Shown here piece after piece: positions 23,201 to 35,194 of a DNA stretch of 64,000 nucleotides. The position numbers and the translations under genes were made by a program. A model generated the notes under the pieces. It ran no database searches. It was not told where the DNA came from and was given only the letters and a program-made list of their open reading frames with translations. Positions within the stretch are counted from its first letter, which is position 1. Each line of letters begins with the position of its first letter. This DNA is from Dallia pectoralis. Its lineage: Eukaryota > Chordata > Actinopteri > Esociformes > Umbridae. The stretch spans positions 5,022,204 through 5,086,203 of the forward strand of contig CM055745.1 in the NCBI GenBank assembly GCA_029465975.1, given 5' to 3'.

Positions 23201-23739
23201 AATTTCCATTCATATTCTCCTAATTTCCCGTGTCTACACGTGTCTACATTTTGTCCTCTATATTTATTTCTTCCTCATATATTTCTAGGTTATTTTCTTT
23301 CTTAAATTGTCATGTCACAAGAGTTTCAATGTCCTGAGAGACGCCACGTCAGAAGGTGCATTTCACAAATAAAATACTTTGACGTCCAAGGTAATCACTT
23401 GTGTGTTCGGCAGTGTGAAACAGGCGTTCATAAATCCTTGACCGTGCGAGCCTTAAGCAAGTGTGACGTTGCATATAGAAGCAGTGAGTCGAGGCTACAA
23501 GATCTGTTGATTTGTTTGTTTTGGCCGGTGACTTTCACTTTTGCATAATGACAACCGAACTAATAATGGCACATTCGTGACCGTGCTTCTGATGTTTTGT
23601 TCTTACAAAACAGCCTGGTCACGCCCAAACCATCTGGGTATTAAACAAAAAGCTCCTTGGATATTTAGGAACATGAGGTCCACACGTTATAGAGGAGCCT
23701 TAAGATTAGAAAGTAGCTATTTTCTATTTTAAAAAAAAA
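23201..23739. other. No feature recognised
   Basis: Short open frames only. The sequence just before 23740 may belong to the following Tc1 remnant but is too diverged to say. Confidence 0.4.
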
Positions 23740-24060
23740 CTGCATTCCACTGTAAGAACCCCAAAGCGACGCAGCGTGACGGTAGTGTATTGGTCTGGGG
23801 ATGTTTTGCCACGGACAGAATAACAATGATGGAAATACAAAAGCGAGTCTACACATGTTTGTTCAGGAAAAATACTTAGCCAGAGTCCAGACCTCAACCA
23901 CATCCGTGTTGTGGCAGGATCTAAAACAAGCAGTTAATGGTTAAAAATCACTGAGGGGAAGCACGACTGCATGGACGAGTGAAACACAATTCCTCAATGC
24001 TGCGCTGTGAGACTAATCAATACACACACAAAACCTTCTACTGCTAAGATGGTGTAGCCA
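23740..24060 (+). pseudogene. Tc1-like transposase fragment
   Basis: The block encoding GSVLVWGCF (about 23781-23809) and later text matching ..PESRPQP.. (about 23881-23900) follow the order of the Tc1 DDE domain. Frames are disrupted. No terminal repeats were identified. It is a third Tc1-derived piece and differs from the copies at 14 and 18 kb. Confidence 0.6.
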
Positions 24061-24761
24061 TTGAGTTTAAGTGGCCGATTATTTTTTATATTTATACATA
24101 TTTTGTACGGCGTAGGTTTAATAGATAAAATGTTTAGAACAAATTGTATAACCTTCTCCTTGGCAGGAAGAAGACAACTGGCTGTTGACCAGTAACAAAT
24201 GTATTCAATTAGCCATTTTGGTGGGTGTGCTGGTCACAATCCCGCGCCTGTCAATCACAGGAATTTCTTCAATTTGTGAGTTTGTTAGAAAAATATGCAT
24301 TAGCAGTGCAATTCGGGGTTAAGACAACCTGACCCCTTTGCTTTCGGGAACATCGTCCATACTTGAGAAGTGAGTTGATTAGAACATAGTATGTTGCTGT
24401 GCTTTTTCTGTTGTTGGTTCTCCTTTACACAAGGGCAAACGGCCTCTTCTGGAAAACTGGAACGAATGCTCTTTGAAAACGATAATACCGTATACGTACT
24501 CCTTCAACATCATCATGTTTGAGTTTTTTCTTTCTTTACAAAGATAAAATATTGAAGAGAAAAAATGTCAGTGTACCATTTGTAAATCAAAAATGTGAGA
24601 GGATTGTTGCGGATCTGAATAACTTTGAAAAAGCATAGTGCAATATGTGATTTCATTAAATAGAATAATAATCAATTATATTGTGAAAAATGTCACCTGA
24701 ATGTCAAACTAAAGCTATTTATTAGTGGAGTAGGTGTTTATTTGTAGACGAAAATAATATA
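24061..24761. other. No feature recognised
   Basis: AT-rich spacer between two Tc1 remnants with no coding frame of note. Confidence 0.4.
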
Positions 24762-24990
24762 TATACATATAAACAGAACAAAGTTTGGACACACCTATTC
24801 AATGAATAGAAAAATCTATGTAATATTGTAATATGTTCAATGTAGCCTCTCTTTACCTTTAATCAGCGTTGCACACATTTGTTTTTTTCCTCAACCAGCT
24901 GTCATGAGGTACTGGCAGTCATGAATTACAGGTCAATCATGCCATCTGAACAATTTCATGCTGTGGACTGTTGCAGTCTTCCAAAGAGAC
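24762..24990 (+). mobile_element. Tc1-like element terminus
   Basis: ACAAAGTTTGGACACACCTA at 24779-24798, then AATGTAGCCTCTCTTTACCT and TTGCACACATTTG..CTCAACCAGCT blocks, match one end of a common fish Tc1 family that begins with a GTTTGGACACACCTA repeat. The other end was not found, so this is a fragment. Confidence 0.6.
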
Positions 24991-25516
24991 TAGCGAAATG
25001 ACACTGAAAATATAACACAAACCTCAGAGACGCCTTATTCCTTTTAGAAACCGGTAACCAGTGCAATTAGAACAATAAAGTTATACTAGAGTCCTTGTGT
25101 TTAATTAAAAGTTGTGATATTTGCAATGTAACACAGCTTTCATTCAGCAAATCAGCATTCAGAAATCAAACCGCTTTTGATAGTTTATGTTTTTTAGAAA
25201 TGTTTTTTGGCCCATTGCTGACATTTGTAAGGGTCAACAAAAATTTTCCTTTTCATATTTGTGGGTTTGTTAGCATTAACCATTGCTATATATGACAAAT
25301 CAATTTTACAGTGTTATCTCTTATTTTATTGTATATATCTTCTCTGTACTACTGTCATAATATTAAATAATATAATTTCCCCATTTGTGCAGAGAATGTA
25401 CCATTTTACCTGTATTTTTTATTGAACCTAGTTTTTTTTTGCATCAACGGTGCATATGATGTATGTACAGAAACTCCGATGGGATCTTTACTAGGATGTT
25501 CAACAATTGCTGTTTT
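24991..25516. other. No feature recognised
   Basis: AT-rich sequence without a usable open frame or repeat identity. Confidence 0.4.
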
Positions 25517-26477
25517 TCTAGTTGTAATGTCACCAGTCATTACAGTCATTTCTAGTTGTAACGTCACCAGTCATTACAGTCATTTCTAGTTGTAATGTCA
25601 CCAGTCATTACAGTCATTTATAGTTGTAACATCACCAGTCATTACAGTAATTTCTAGTTGTAATGTCACCAGTCATTACAGTCATTTCTAGTTGTAATGT
25701 CACCAGTCATTACAGTCATTTCTAGTTGTAATGTCACCAGTCATTACAGTAATTTCTAGTTGTAATGTCACCAGTCATTACAGTCATTTCTAGTTGTAAT
25801 GTCACCATTCATTACAGTAATTTCTAGTTGTAATGTCACCAGTCATTACAGTCATTTCAAGTTGTAACGTCACCAGTCATTACAGTCATTTATAGTTGTA
25901 ACGTCACCAGTCATTACAGTCATTTCTAGTTGTAATGTCACCAGTCATTAGAGTCATTTCTAGTTGTAATGTCACCAGTCATTACAGTCATTTCTAGTTG
26001 TAATGTCACCAGTCATTACAGTTTTTTCTAGTTGTAATGTCACGAGTCATTACAGTCATTTCTAGTTGTAATGTCACCAGTCATTACAGCCATTTCTAGT
26101 TGTAACGTCACCAGTCATTACAGTCATTTCTAGTTGTAACATCACCAGCCATTACAGTCATTTCTAGTTTTAATGTCACCAGTCATTACAGTAATTTCTA
26201 GTTTTAATGTCACCAGTCATTACAGTAATTTCTAGTTGTAATGTCACCAGTCATTACAGCCATTTCTAGTTGTAACGTCACCAGTCATTACAGCCATTTC
26301 TAGTTGTAACATCACCAGTCATTACAGTCATTTCTAGTTGTAACATCACCAGTCATTACAGTCATTTCTAGTTGTAACGTCACCAGTCATTACAGCCATT
26401 TCTAGTTGTAATGTCACCAGTCATTACAGTCATTTCTAGTTGCAACGTCACCAGTCATTACAGTCATTTCTAGTTGT
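25517..26477 (+). repeat. 34-bp minisatellite, about 28 units
   Basis: The unit contains TTTCTAGTTGTAATGTCACC and AGTCATTACAGTCA. Variation is concentrated at AATGTC/AACGTC/AACATC and at CAGTCA/CAGTAA/CAGCCA. The AACGTCA version resembles a CRE half-site. Unit length is not a multiple of three, so no long frame arises. Confidence 0.96.
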
Positions 26478-27581
26478 CTAGTCACTAACAATAAGCCCTT
26501 GTTGTAAGTGTGGTAGTCAGGCCAGTTGTACATACCTTGTAGAAGGCATCATTAACGGCAAATGTCTCACCCCGGGGTCCTCCAGAAGGGGGGGGGGCAG
26601 CTAGCACAGCCATCAATAAATTCTCTAAGGCTCTTCACTGCAACTAGGCTTTTTTAAGCTGACCAGGATAGTCGATTTGATGGAAAGCTAAAAGCACTTT
26701 ATTTTGTCAGTGACAAGGGAAGTGTTTACAGTGCATTTTTAGAATATATATTTTTTTTACAGGATCTTGGGACTAGGGACTGTAAATACATAGCTGACGT
26801 TGCTGCGTAACTGGATTGACAAGTGGAATATCTCTATTCTCTATCCGTGTGTGCACTGTATCATATTGAAAGTAAAAGGTGTAAAAATCCCCTCAGCTGT
26901 GTTTACAAGGGCATAGACGTTCCTAATTAAGACCTAAATGACCAGATGAAGAGATTAATTAACCTAATTGACACTTTTCTATTCTATTTTATTTTATTGA
27001 TCAAATCAGCTGGTCATTTAGGTCATAATTAGAGACTTCCGTAAACCTGGTTAACAAACAATGCAGGACTTTTATGTTGTACCTTTTACACCTCTGAGAG
27101 GAAGTTCAAAACATACCTTAATTTACTCAATATAATATAATCAATGCAATCCATTGATTGTCCCCAGAAGAGGTCAATAGTTCTACATTCACGCCGCTTG
27201 TTGCTCACTTCTTGAATTCTGTGTCAACATTTGATATCAACCGGCTTAGAGGGTTTCTGGCATGGTCAAAATAAATCGAGAGTCGTACCAATTTGTTCAA
27301 TGTAAGCGTCACTATTCCTCGGTAGTTTTGACTTCCCTGGAGTAAACCACGTAACCAAAAGACACTAAATGAGTTCCGGGAGTAAAGATGAACGATCCTC
27401 ATATAGACGGCAAATATTTGACTTGGGTCTGTCAACCCCCGTGGGTTGTCAAGTCTTATCAGAATCTCCAGCTGTCTGTAAATTGAGAGTGGGTGTGGGG
27501 GGGAGGGGCACACACACACACACACACAGACCTTCACGGTGCCTCCTACAGTACCACACGGTGAGGCTGACTTTACCGCTT
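26478..27581. other. No gene recognised
   Basis: Contains a G10 run near 26588 and a (CA)n tract at about 27509-27529. Open frames are short and without similarity. Confidence 0.45.
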
Positions 27582-27830
27582 CATTGTGGCACCGTCGCTG
27601 ACTTCATTTCCGCCTCAGACACACACACACACACGCACAGACACAGACAAAGACACACACACACACACACACACACATTGTGCCACCGTCGCTGACTTCA
27701 TTTCCGCCTCAGACACACACACACACACACGCACAGACACAGACAAAGACACACACACACACACACACACATTGTGCCACCGTCGCTGACTTCATTTCCG
27801 CCTCAGACACACACCTGATTTGGCCTCAGC
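27582..27830 (+). repeat. 94-bp tandem repeat with (CA)n blocks, 2.5 copies
   Basis: CACCGTCGCTGACTTCATTT followed by CCGCCTCAGACACAC occurs near 27590, 27684 and 27778. Between the anchors are CA tracts interrupted by CGCACAGACACAGACAAAGA. It looks like a CA microsatellite that was itself tandemly duplicated. Confidence 0.9.
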
Positions 27831-29444
27831 GGGAGATTCGGGGTGGAAGTGCAGCCACAGGGCAGCCAGCTCACTCGCGAGGCTGCACTATTATTATGAA
27901 GGAAGGAAATACGTGCGCAGGACGCCCACGCGGCAATGATTGCGCCCTTCACGTGTAGGCAATGCTTTTCTCCCCCGATGAACGCGCCGCAATAAACGTG
28001 AGCCCCGATGGAAATAAATCGCCACTCAACTGGGGAAAATTGACCTCATTATGCACGCGTAATCAAAACCCTGATGTTATATAATATCTATAATACCGTC
28101 GTTTCCGATATGTGTTCACATGTTGACCTTTGTCTGGGTCAGTGGTCTGTCTGTGGGGAGGGGAGAGACGGCGCCAGAGTTCCTCACCACTCCCGGGTTA
28201 AATGGACACTATTAGATTTATATTCAAGGGACAGCTGGGTGTACAGGGCATGGCTGGTTCAGATGGAGAGAGAGAAAGGGAGAGAGAAAGGGAAAGAGAG
28301 AGAGAGAAGGATAGCGAGGCAGAGAAGGACACCATGGCCTGTATGCTATGACATGACTCACCAGTCGGACAGAGCTACTGCCTGCTGACACCAGTGTCAG
28401 CTAATGAGATAACAGGGCTGCAGAACGGATGCTGGTCCGACGTGGAGGCTGTAGGGGTGTTATGGATGGTTCACCATGCGGCAGAGATCCAGACCTCTCT
28501 CACAGACGCACACGCCCACTGATGCCGTTCACCACAGGGGGCCCCTGGCTCTGCCAATGGAAACGTTCATATTGAAGAACATGGAACGGCTACGAGGAAC
28601 TCAACATGATTATGCATAGCTTTGCTCCCAGGCCCCGATATGAATGTGATGTGCGCGAGTGTTTTGGTTCTGCGTGCATATTCGACAGTCTAATGGTGAA
28701 GCCTGATATCTGTATCCCGTAAGAGTAATATGTGTGCACATCAACGTATGACTCTGAGTGATGCATAATTAATATTAAGGGATGCGAATGGGCGTGTGGG
28801 GGGGGTGTTGGGGTGGAAAGGGGAGACTGAAAAGCGAGGAATTGGAAGAGCAAAATAAACAACATTTGAATACGACCACTGAGTCAACGGAATTATTCAG
28901 CACCATCCGGTTAGAATCCATGAGGCTTCGCTTGTGACTGGATCTCAACAGCCGCCTTGAAAATGGCATTCTAGTCCCTGGCTAGTGCACTTACTTTCAG
29001 CTGAAACCTCTATCCACCGGTCCTTGGGAAGTCCATTGCCGAGGGGATAGGGCCAAGATGAGGTGTCTTCAGCTCTTCACACAGAATGCATACACTCGCC
29101 AATTAGAGGGCTGCACACAGCGGATCAATCACAAAGATTGATATTGGCACCTCTGCACGGGGGGTATCGCTTTGCTCCACAGGTTGTGGTCATGACTTTT
29201 TGGGTGAGTGAACAATTTACATTGCCTGTATTAATACCCATTTCGGACACAAGGTTTTTTTCCCCCGACCCAGAAGCCCTCTCCATCTCTACCAGAAGTT
29301 CAGAAACGCTCGCAGCCATTGAACTGTGTCAGTGTGTGAGGATGTCGCCACCTTGTGGACAAATTAGGGAAGAACATTGCCAGTAAATAGGGAAATTGCA
29401 TGAGAATTAAAATATGTCTTCTTAGATAGGTCTTACATTTCTAT
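27831..29444. other. No gene recognised
   Basis: Holds a GA-rich tract at about 28264-28312 and a G-rich run near 28797-28825. The open frame on the plus strand at 29063-29386 has no recognisable domain and is overlapped by minus-strand frames, so it is not called. Confidence 0.4.
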
Positions 29445-29550
29445 TTTTTTATTATTGTATTGCAATGTTGGGGAGGGCGAGATCTAAGCATTTCATTGCA
29501 TAACTTGTTATTGTAATCACAAATAAACACCATTGAACCTTGAGCTAAAG
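29445..29550 (+). mobile_element. 3' tail of a fish LINE/SINE family
   Basis: The order AAGCATTTCATTGCATAACT, then ACAAATAAACACCATTGAAC matches a 3'-terminal motif (TAAGCATTTCACTG..AATAAA..TTGA) I recall from salmonid-type retroelements. Only about 100 bp is recognisable. Confidence 0.45.
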
Positions 29551-30432
29551 AGAAGTATAACAAAACTTGATCAAAGTGTTGATCACCTTCACAGGTGATA
29601 TTATATTGAGGCTACTTCGATTAAACCATTCTGCCGTTCATCAACCATTCATTCACACTTGATCGAAGTAATGAGGAGATGGAAATATTCGATTGACATC
29701 CACCAGCTGTGACTTGAATGCTTTTGATTTCCGACGTAAAACAAGCCAACCATACAAACATAGTTGTTCTCTAACGCCAGTTTCCAAGCTGTCTGTAATA
29801 CAGCTCTGTTGTATGACACCTGTGAGACTAGGTGTTTTATTACTTTTACCTGCTAGCACGGCGATGACGGATATCGCGGTGAACAATCACAAAGCCACAT
29901 CGCTCTGTTGATGTATCAACTCTTTTACATTACATGAGCCCCACAGAGTTTCAAAGAAATTACTATTTCTAGATAATACATGCGTGTATTTCAGCACCTC
30001 CGCTGTGTTTTAACAAAAAACTGCCTGCATTATTTAAATGTATGACAACTAATGTACCTGAGAAAGCAGAGTTTACTAGTTGACTTTTTGTAGAGTTGAT
30101 CTGCCCCAGTGTGCATTATTTTGTTTTCATTGTCAGTTGTCCCACAACCAAATGATCCACCCCAAGTCAGTGTGCATTCTTCACCTATATGTTTCATGGT
30201 CAGTTGCCCACAAGCACATTACACAGGCGGACGTGATTGGTGCTTTGATTTAAATTACATACAGAAGGTGTTCGGACCCTTGATTGCTTGGTAGACTGAG
30301 GTAAATACGGTTATTGAATGAACAAGTTGGTTTCACATGTCTTGTTGCCACTGCTTTTGTCCTTTCAGGGCAAATAGAAGTCTACAAAATAAGAAAACTG
30401 CACTTTCTCATGTACATTAGCTAGATCACCTA
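29551..30432. other. No gene recognised
   Basis: Intergenic-type sequence up to the terminal inverted repeat at 30433. No domain-bearing frame. Confidence 0.4.
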
Positions 30433-30968
30433 CACTGTAAAAAAATTCACTGTAAATTTTACAGTAAATTACTGGCAGCTGTGTTCCCTGGCAGTTACTG
30501 TAATTTTTACAGCTCTTGCTGTAATTAGAATTTACAGACCTTTACTGTATTAAATAAATACAAGCTCTTACTGTATTTATTTGAATTTACAGTATATTAC
30601 TGGCAGCTGTGTTCCCTGGCAGTTACTGTAATTTTTACAGCTCTTGCTGTAATTAGAACTAACAGACTTTTACTGTAATAAAACAGCATACTGTTCATAA
30701 CTGGATTTACAGCAAATTACTGGCAGATGTGTTCCTGGCAATCACTACTGGTGGAATCTTACAAAATCAATTGCATCAAAGAATAAGATTGAGAATTTTA
30801 CAAGAACATCATCACTTAATAATCAGGAAAGAAAAACATAACCAAGAATATCATCAAAATTACTTGTTTATTTTGTACAATTGTTGTCAAAAAGATGTCA
30901 TGATATAACAGATTTATTGGCCTGTTTGAAAAAAAAAAAAATACACAATGTGTGTATGCACTCATCAA

Positions 30969-31071
30969 TTAGTCCAACCTGCGTCTTCTGGATTGGTCTT
31001 CTAGTCTTGCTGGATGCCACTTTTTGCTGCTGGCTTTGGATCCATGCTCAGGATTTATGTCAATGAATTGC
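30969..31071 (-). pseudogene. Last exon of a transposon-borne gene (FIDINPEHGSK motif)
   Basis: On the minus strand the acceptor TGTCTTTCAG|G joins in phase to the exon at 31278-31223, completing an Arg codon. It encodes QFIDINPEHGSKASSKKWH and then a basic tail ..SRRRRLD before TAA. An ..INPE.GSK.. segment after a TLEFIQR segment is familiar to me from uncharacterised proteins in fish genomes, but I cannot name the family. The short length suggests the original C-terminus has been lost. Called a pseudogene because the upstream exon is interrupted. Confidence 0.55.
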
Positions 31072-31222
31072 CTGAAAGACACAAAGAAACAAGCACCAAT
31101 CAGCTATAGCAGTGCACCTTGTGCCCACAATAGATGAGGATGTTTTTGTGGACCAACCAAAAGAGCTACTGATCACAGCAATCACAATAGCCAAAGACAC
31201 AGCAGACATTTGCCCCTCTTAC

Positions 31223-31278
31223 CTTTGGATGAACTCAAGTGTACACGCAGCCTCTTCATATTCGATGTTGAAGTAACT
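31223..31278 (-). pseudogene. Penultimate exon of the transposon-borne gene (FNIEYEEAACTLEFIQR)
   Basis: The minus strand reads SYFNIEYEEAACTLEFIQ plus two bases of Arg, then a strong donor AAG|GTAAGAG. Upstream, the same frame continues through TSFTTVFA to a TAA just after a Trp codon (about 31308), so the exon's start is damaged. A pyrimidine-rich acceptor (TTGTTTGGTTTCAG, about 31365-31352) suggests where the intact exon began. In another frame that exon starts VKLSSGWSE and then meets a stop. Confidence 0.55.
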
Positions 31279-32035
31279 TGCAAAGACAGTGGTGAATGAT
31301 GTTTACCAGCCACCTGTTATTCTATTCTGACCATCCACTGCTCAGCTTCACCTGAAACCAAACAATATTTAAATAGATCAAAGAAAGGCACAAAGACATT
31401 GTTTCAGACTTGAGCATTAAGCAGACATGGGACTACAGAAACTCACAGGATATCACCAAAGGACCCCTGCTATAATATATACCGAAGCCTAAATGTAAAA
31501 TGAATGGTGGAAGTATGTTTCATTGGAAAAATGTATTGGTCTAACTTACATCTGCTTGAAAGATAAAAGAGTATCTCTTTGTTGCATTGCCTGAATGGAC
31601 AAGTAACCGTTGTGTCTTCAGTAATATGGATTTTCAAATGAAAGAACAAACTCTTCACATCATTACACCAAACACTGCAGAAATCCACATGGCATACTAA
31701 ACTTAGATCAGCCCGACACAATCTAGGATCAACAACAGGGATTTATTCTACATGGTGTCTTAATTGGTGCGTTTTAAAAGCTGCACATTTGGTGTAAGTG
31801 CAACTTGGAATGTTTCTGGGGATTCGCATGTGCCTGGTGTATGAATATGTAGTTGACAGGGAAACATTGTGAATATAAATGCACAGAATAAGTGAGTTAA
31901 AGTCCTTACAATTTTTACCACAGGACATGCAGTGACGCGCGTGGATAACTCACTTGTTAGTTTGAGCCTCAGGTTCCAGCATCAATATGTTTCTGTTTTA
32001 ACATCATACTGTTGAATAAAAGAAAACAAACTATT

Positions 32036-32579
32036 TAAAACCGGCACACGAGTACAGTGAAACCAACAGGCATTATATAAAACCGGCACACGAGTACAGT
32101 GAAACCAACAAGCATTATATGAAACCGGCACACGAGTACAGTGAAACCAACAAGCATTATATAAAACCAGCACACGAGTACAGTGAAACCAACAAGCATT
32201 ATATAAAACCGGCACACGAGTACAGTGAAACCAACAAGCATTATATAAAACCGGCACACGAGTACAGTGAAACCAACAAGCATTATATGAAACCTGCACA
32301 CGAGTACAGTGAAACCAACAAGCATTATATGAAACCTGCACACGAGTACAGTGAAACCAACAAGCATTATATAAAACCGGCACACGAGTACAGTGAAACC
32401 AACAAGCATTATATGAAACCTGCACACGAGTACAGTGAAACCAACAAGCATTATATAAAACCGGCACACGAGTACAGTGAAACCAACAAGCATTATATAA
32501 AACCGGCACACGAGTACAGTGAAACCAACAAGCATTATATAAAACCGGCACACGAGTACAGTGAAACCAACAAGCATTA
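32036..32579 (+). repeat. 42-bp minisatellite, 13 units, inside the CACTG element
   Basis: The unit contains CACGAGTACAGTGAAACCAA and CAAGCATTATATAAAACCGG. Because 42 is a multiple of three and stop-free, long frames open on both strands (HEYSETNKHY type); these are artefacts. One of them fuses to the candidate exon upstream and should not be read as its protein. Confidence 0.96.
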
Positions 32580-32617
32580 GCTGTCAGGAAAATATCCAAT
32601 TTATCTGCGTGACTTAC

Positions 32618-32719
32618 CAAACTTTGAGACGGAATCGTTGGTCGAAAAAATGGCGCAATCTTTCGTGGACGTTCCGCGAGATGTCGCCAATAATTACGTC
32701 GAATTAGAATCAGCTGCAT
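32618..32719 (-). pseudogene. Candidate first exon of the transposon-borne gene
   Basis: An ATG at 32719-32717 opens 34 codons (MQLILIRRNYWRHLAERPRK.., basic) and ends at a strong donor TTG|GTAAGTCA. The phase is compatible with the acceptor near 31352. It could equally be a chance frame; the evidence is the donor quality and its position just inside the element's right side, upstream of the other exons. Confidence 0.35.
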
Positions 32720-33213
32720 TCAAATAAAAAACGCCAACCAGTCAAGTTAAAAAGTAAACGACATAATACCATTTCTGGCTTTCTTAATACTTGTGTTGCC
32801 CCCTCTAAAGTTAGTTAGCTTGTTAGTTAGACACACCACCACTCGAGAGAAACATGCCTGCTAATGTCGTCAAAACAATCTGCAAACATTTATCCATATA
32901 GTGAAGCCAAAGTAAGATACATGGGATTTAGGTTGCTGTAAAAAAGTGTTAAAATTATAATAGTACAGCCACCGCAATAATTAATTAGCATCTTACAACG
33001 ATTCAAATCACTAAAGGCGCTCTGCCCTCACATATTTTAATCGCCCGTGATGCAAAGCAAATTACAGTAAAATACTGTTGCCGCATGAGTAGACGCAAGA
33101 CCCGATCATATTTCCCACAATGCATTTATATATACAGTAATTGCCTGTATTACCAAGACACAGTAAATTACTGTTGGAAATAGGCTGTAAATTTACAGCA
33201 ATTTTTTACAGTG

Positions 33214-34763
33214 TAGACAGTTTTTTATGTTCTGCCTTAGGACTGATCTGAGTCATATTTGGATCGGCAAAGGCCACTGGTGGTTACAGAGCATTATGTA
33301 TGAAGTGAAAGCACCAATGGCACATCCCTGACATGTGCACTGGCTAGTCGCGAAACAAGGCATTCACTGCTTCATGAATACCTGTTCAGTGTGATGGCTA
33401 ATATGCTACAACTGCAGCAAGTTATCTTGCTTCAACGTCAACGTCAAGACAAGAAGACGTCCATGCTAGTTTTTCGTGTTACAGATCAATTCTCTGCTGT
33501 TCATCGTCCTTCGAATGAATGCTGTTCCCTTCACACCCCCATAAAAAAATACCAAGTTAATTTAAAAAAGAAAGAAATAAAACACGACTAGTCTTGGAAC
33601 AAACCTTCATATCATAAGCGGGAGATTCTAACCTGCCGGGGTTGGTCCTCCTTGACATTTCTCAGCATTGGCTGGTTTCCCCGTGGTCTGCCGAGAGTCG
33701 AGAACGTGGGCAGCGTGCTAGCACACGTTATGGTTTTACAAGAACAATGTCTGACAGTTGTGAAAGATTTGTGCCGGGTCATTTGGCATTTGTGCCGGGT
33801 CTTTTTATGGCTTTAATTCAAAGAAGTCTTCTTGGCATGATGAACAGGTGTTTACCTTGCCAAAGCAGCACTACAACAAACCGTCAACCATGCAGAGCAC
33901 GAACGCGAAACGCACTGAATAGAGATTAGAGACTTTATACGGCGCACTCAAAGATGTAGCGTGTTTTATGTGAACGTGCAAGTTAACTGTATGTTACCCA
34001 ATCGGTGGTTTGTGGCCAACGGGGCGCTCATTTCCTGTGGTATAATTTATCTAACTTAATTGTGGATGTATTAAAAACTGTCCATGTTCTACCACTCCAT
34101 AAGTCTACTAACCTTGACAGTTATCGTTCATTTTCTAAATTAGTTTGTTTAATAAAGATGCTTGAATGGCTGGTGAATAAAGAGCTCTTCTCATTTTGAA
34201 ATGAAATATATTGTTAACGTGCATCAATCAGGGGTTAGATCAAAATGCAGCAATACAATATAACCAATGTCTCGTTCTAAACAATTCACTCATCTATTCA
34301 TTCATCTATTCATGTTAATTATTTGTATTTTTGCTTTGAGAAATGCATTTAATCGCATACATGAATATGTGAAATAAGTGAAAATCTTAACGACTTTCCT
34401 GTTTATATTGTTTTAGTACCGTGAACTTGTTTTCCTGTAAACAATAATATGCACACACTATCTTGCCTTAGCCAAGCCTTGCCAAGCTCACCTGGCAACA
34501 GTTTGATTTAAAACAGGGTTGTATTATTGACCGATCAAGTAACTTTCCTATCAGATATTGAACATACGCAGGTAATGTTACACGTCGCTGGTTTGCACAG
34601 AAGTGATAGATTGTGAACGGCCTGACATTTTGTCCCACCACTAAATAAATGCTTTGATACAGTGTTGAGGCATAGCAAAGTTTCATGAGTACCCAGACTC
34701 AGTTTATAAACTTCCTGTCAATATAATAAGGTTTTAGCGTAGGAAACGAATATTAATAATCAC
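33214..34763. other. No gene recognised
   Basis: Intergenic sequence between two mobile elements. Open frames are under 100 codons and show no domain. Confidence 0.45.
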
Positions 34764-35194
34764 AGTTTAATAACCTTAACGTGGTGGAGAGGTTTGTGTG
34801 CCCCTATGAACCTGAGGGCTGGGTTGTCTGGAGCTTCATGCTCCTGGTAGGGTTTCCCAAGGCAAAGTGGTCTCAGGCGAGGGGCCAGACTAAGAATGGT
34901 TCACCAAGACCCCATGAAAAATCGAGGGAAAAGGATCGAGACCCTGCCTGGAGGAAGCCCAGGGCCCCCGTCTGGAGCCAGGCCCAGACGGCGGGCTCGA
35001 AAGCGAGCGTCTGGTGGCCGGGTTTGCCACGGAGCCCGGCCGGGCACAGCCCGAACGAGATACGTGGCATCTCTCTCCTCTCCATCCTGTGGGCCCACCA
35101 CTCACAGGAACAACCGCAGGGGTCGGGTGCGCTGTCATATGGGTGACAGTGAAGGTGGGGGTCTCGACGGATCAGACCCGGGCGGCAGAAGCTT

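Larger units (their letters stand above)
30433..33213. mobile_element. Inverted-repeat DNA transposon, CACTG termini, 2.8 kb, carrying minus-strand exons
   Basis: The left end CACTGTAAAAAAATTCACTG and the right end (its complement at 33184-33213) form an imperfect inverted repeat of about 30 bp. Subterminal ACAGTAAATTACTG motifs recur on both sides, and a block with CTGGCAGCTGTGTTCCCTGG is duplicated at about 30473 and 30600. The CACTG start and subterminal repeats recall CACTA/EnSpm elements, but the target-site duplication is ambiguous (ctaCACTG..CAGTGtag). No transposase is visible; instead there are spliced minus-strand coding remnants and a 42-bp minisatellite. Superfamily assignment is inference. 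Confidence 0.7.

Noticed and set aside
31982..32719. A 245-codon minus-strand frame
   Set aside because: Most of it is translation of the 42-bp minisatellite. Only the first 34 codons, up to a good splice donor, are kept as a candidate exon.
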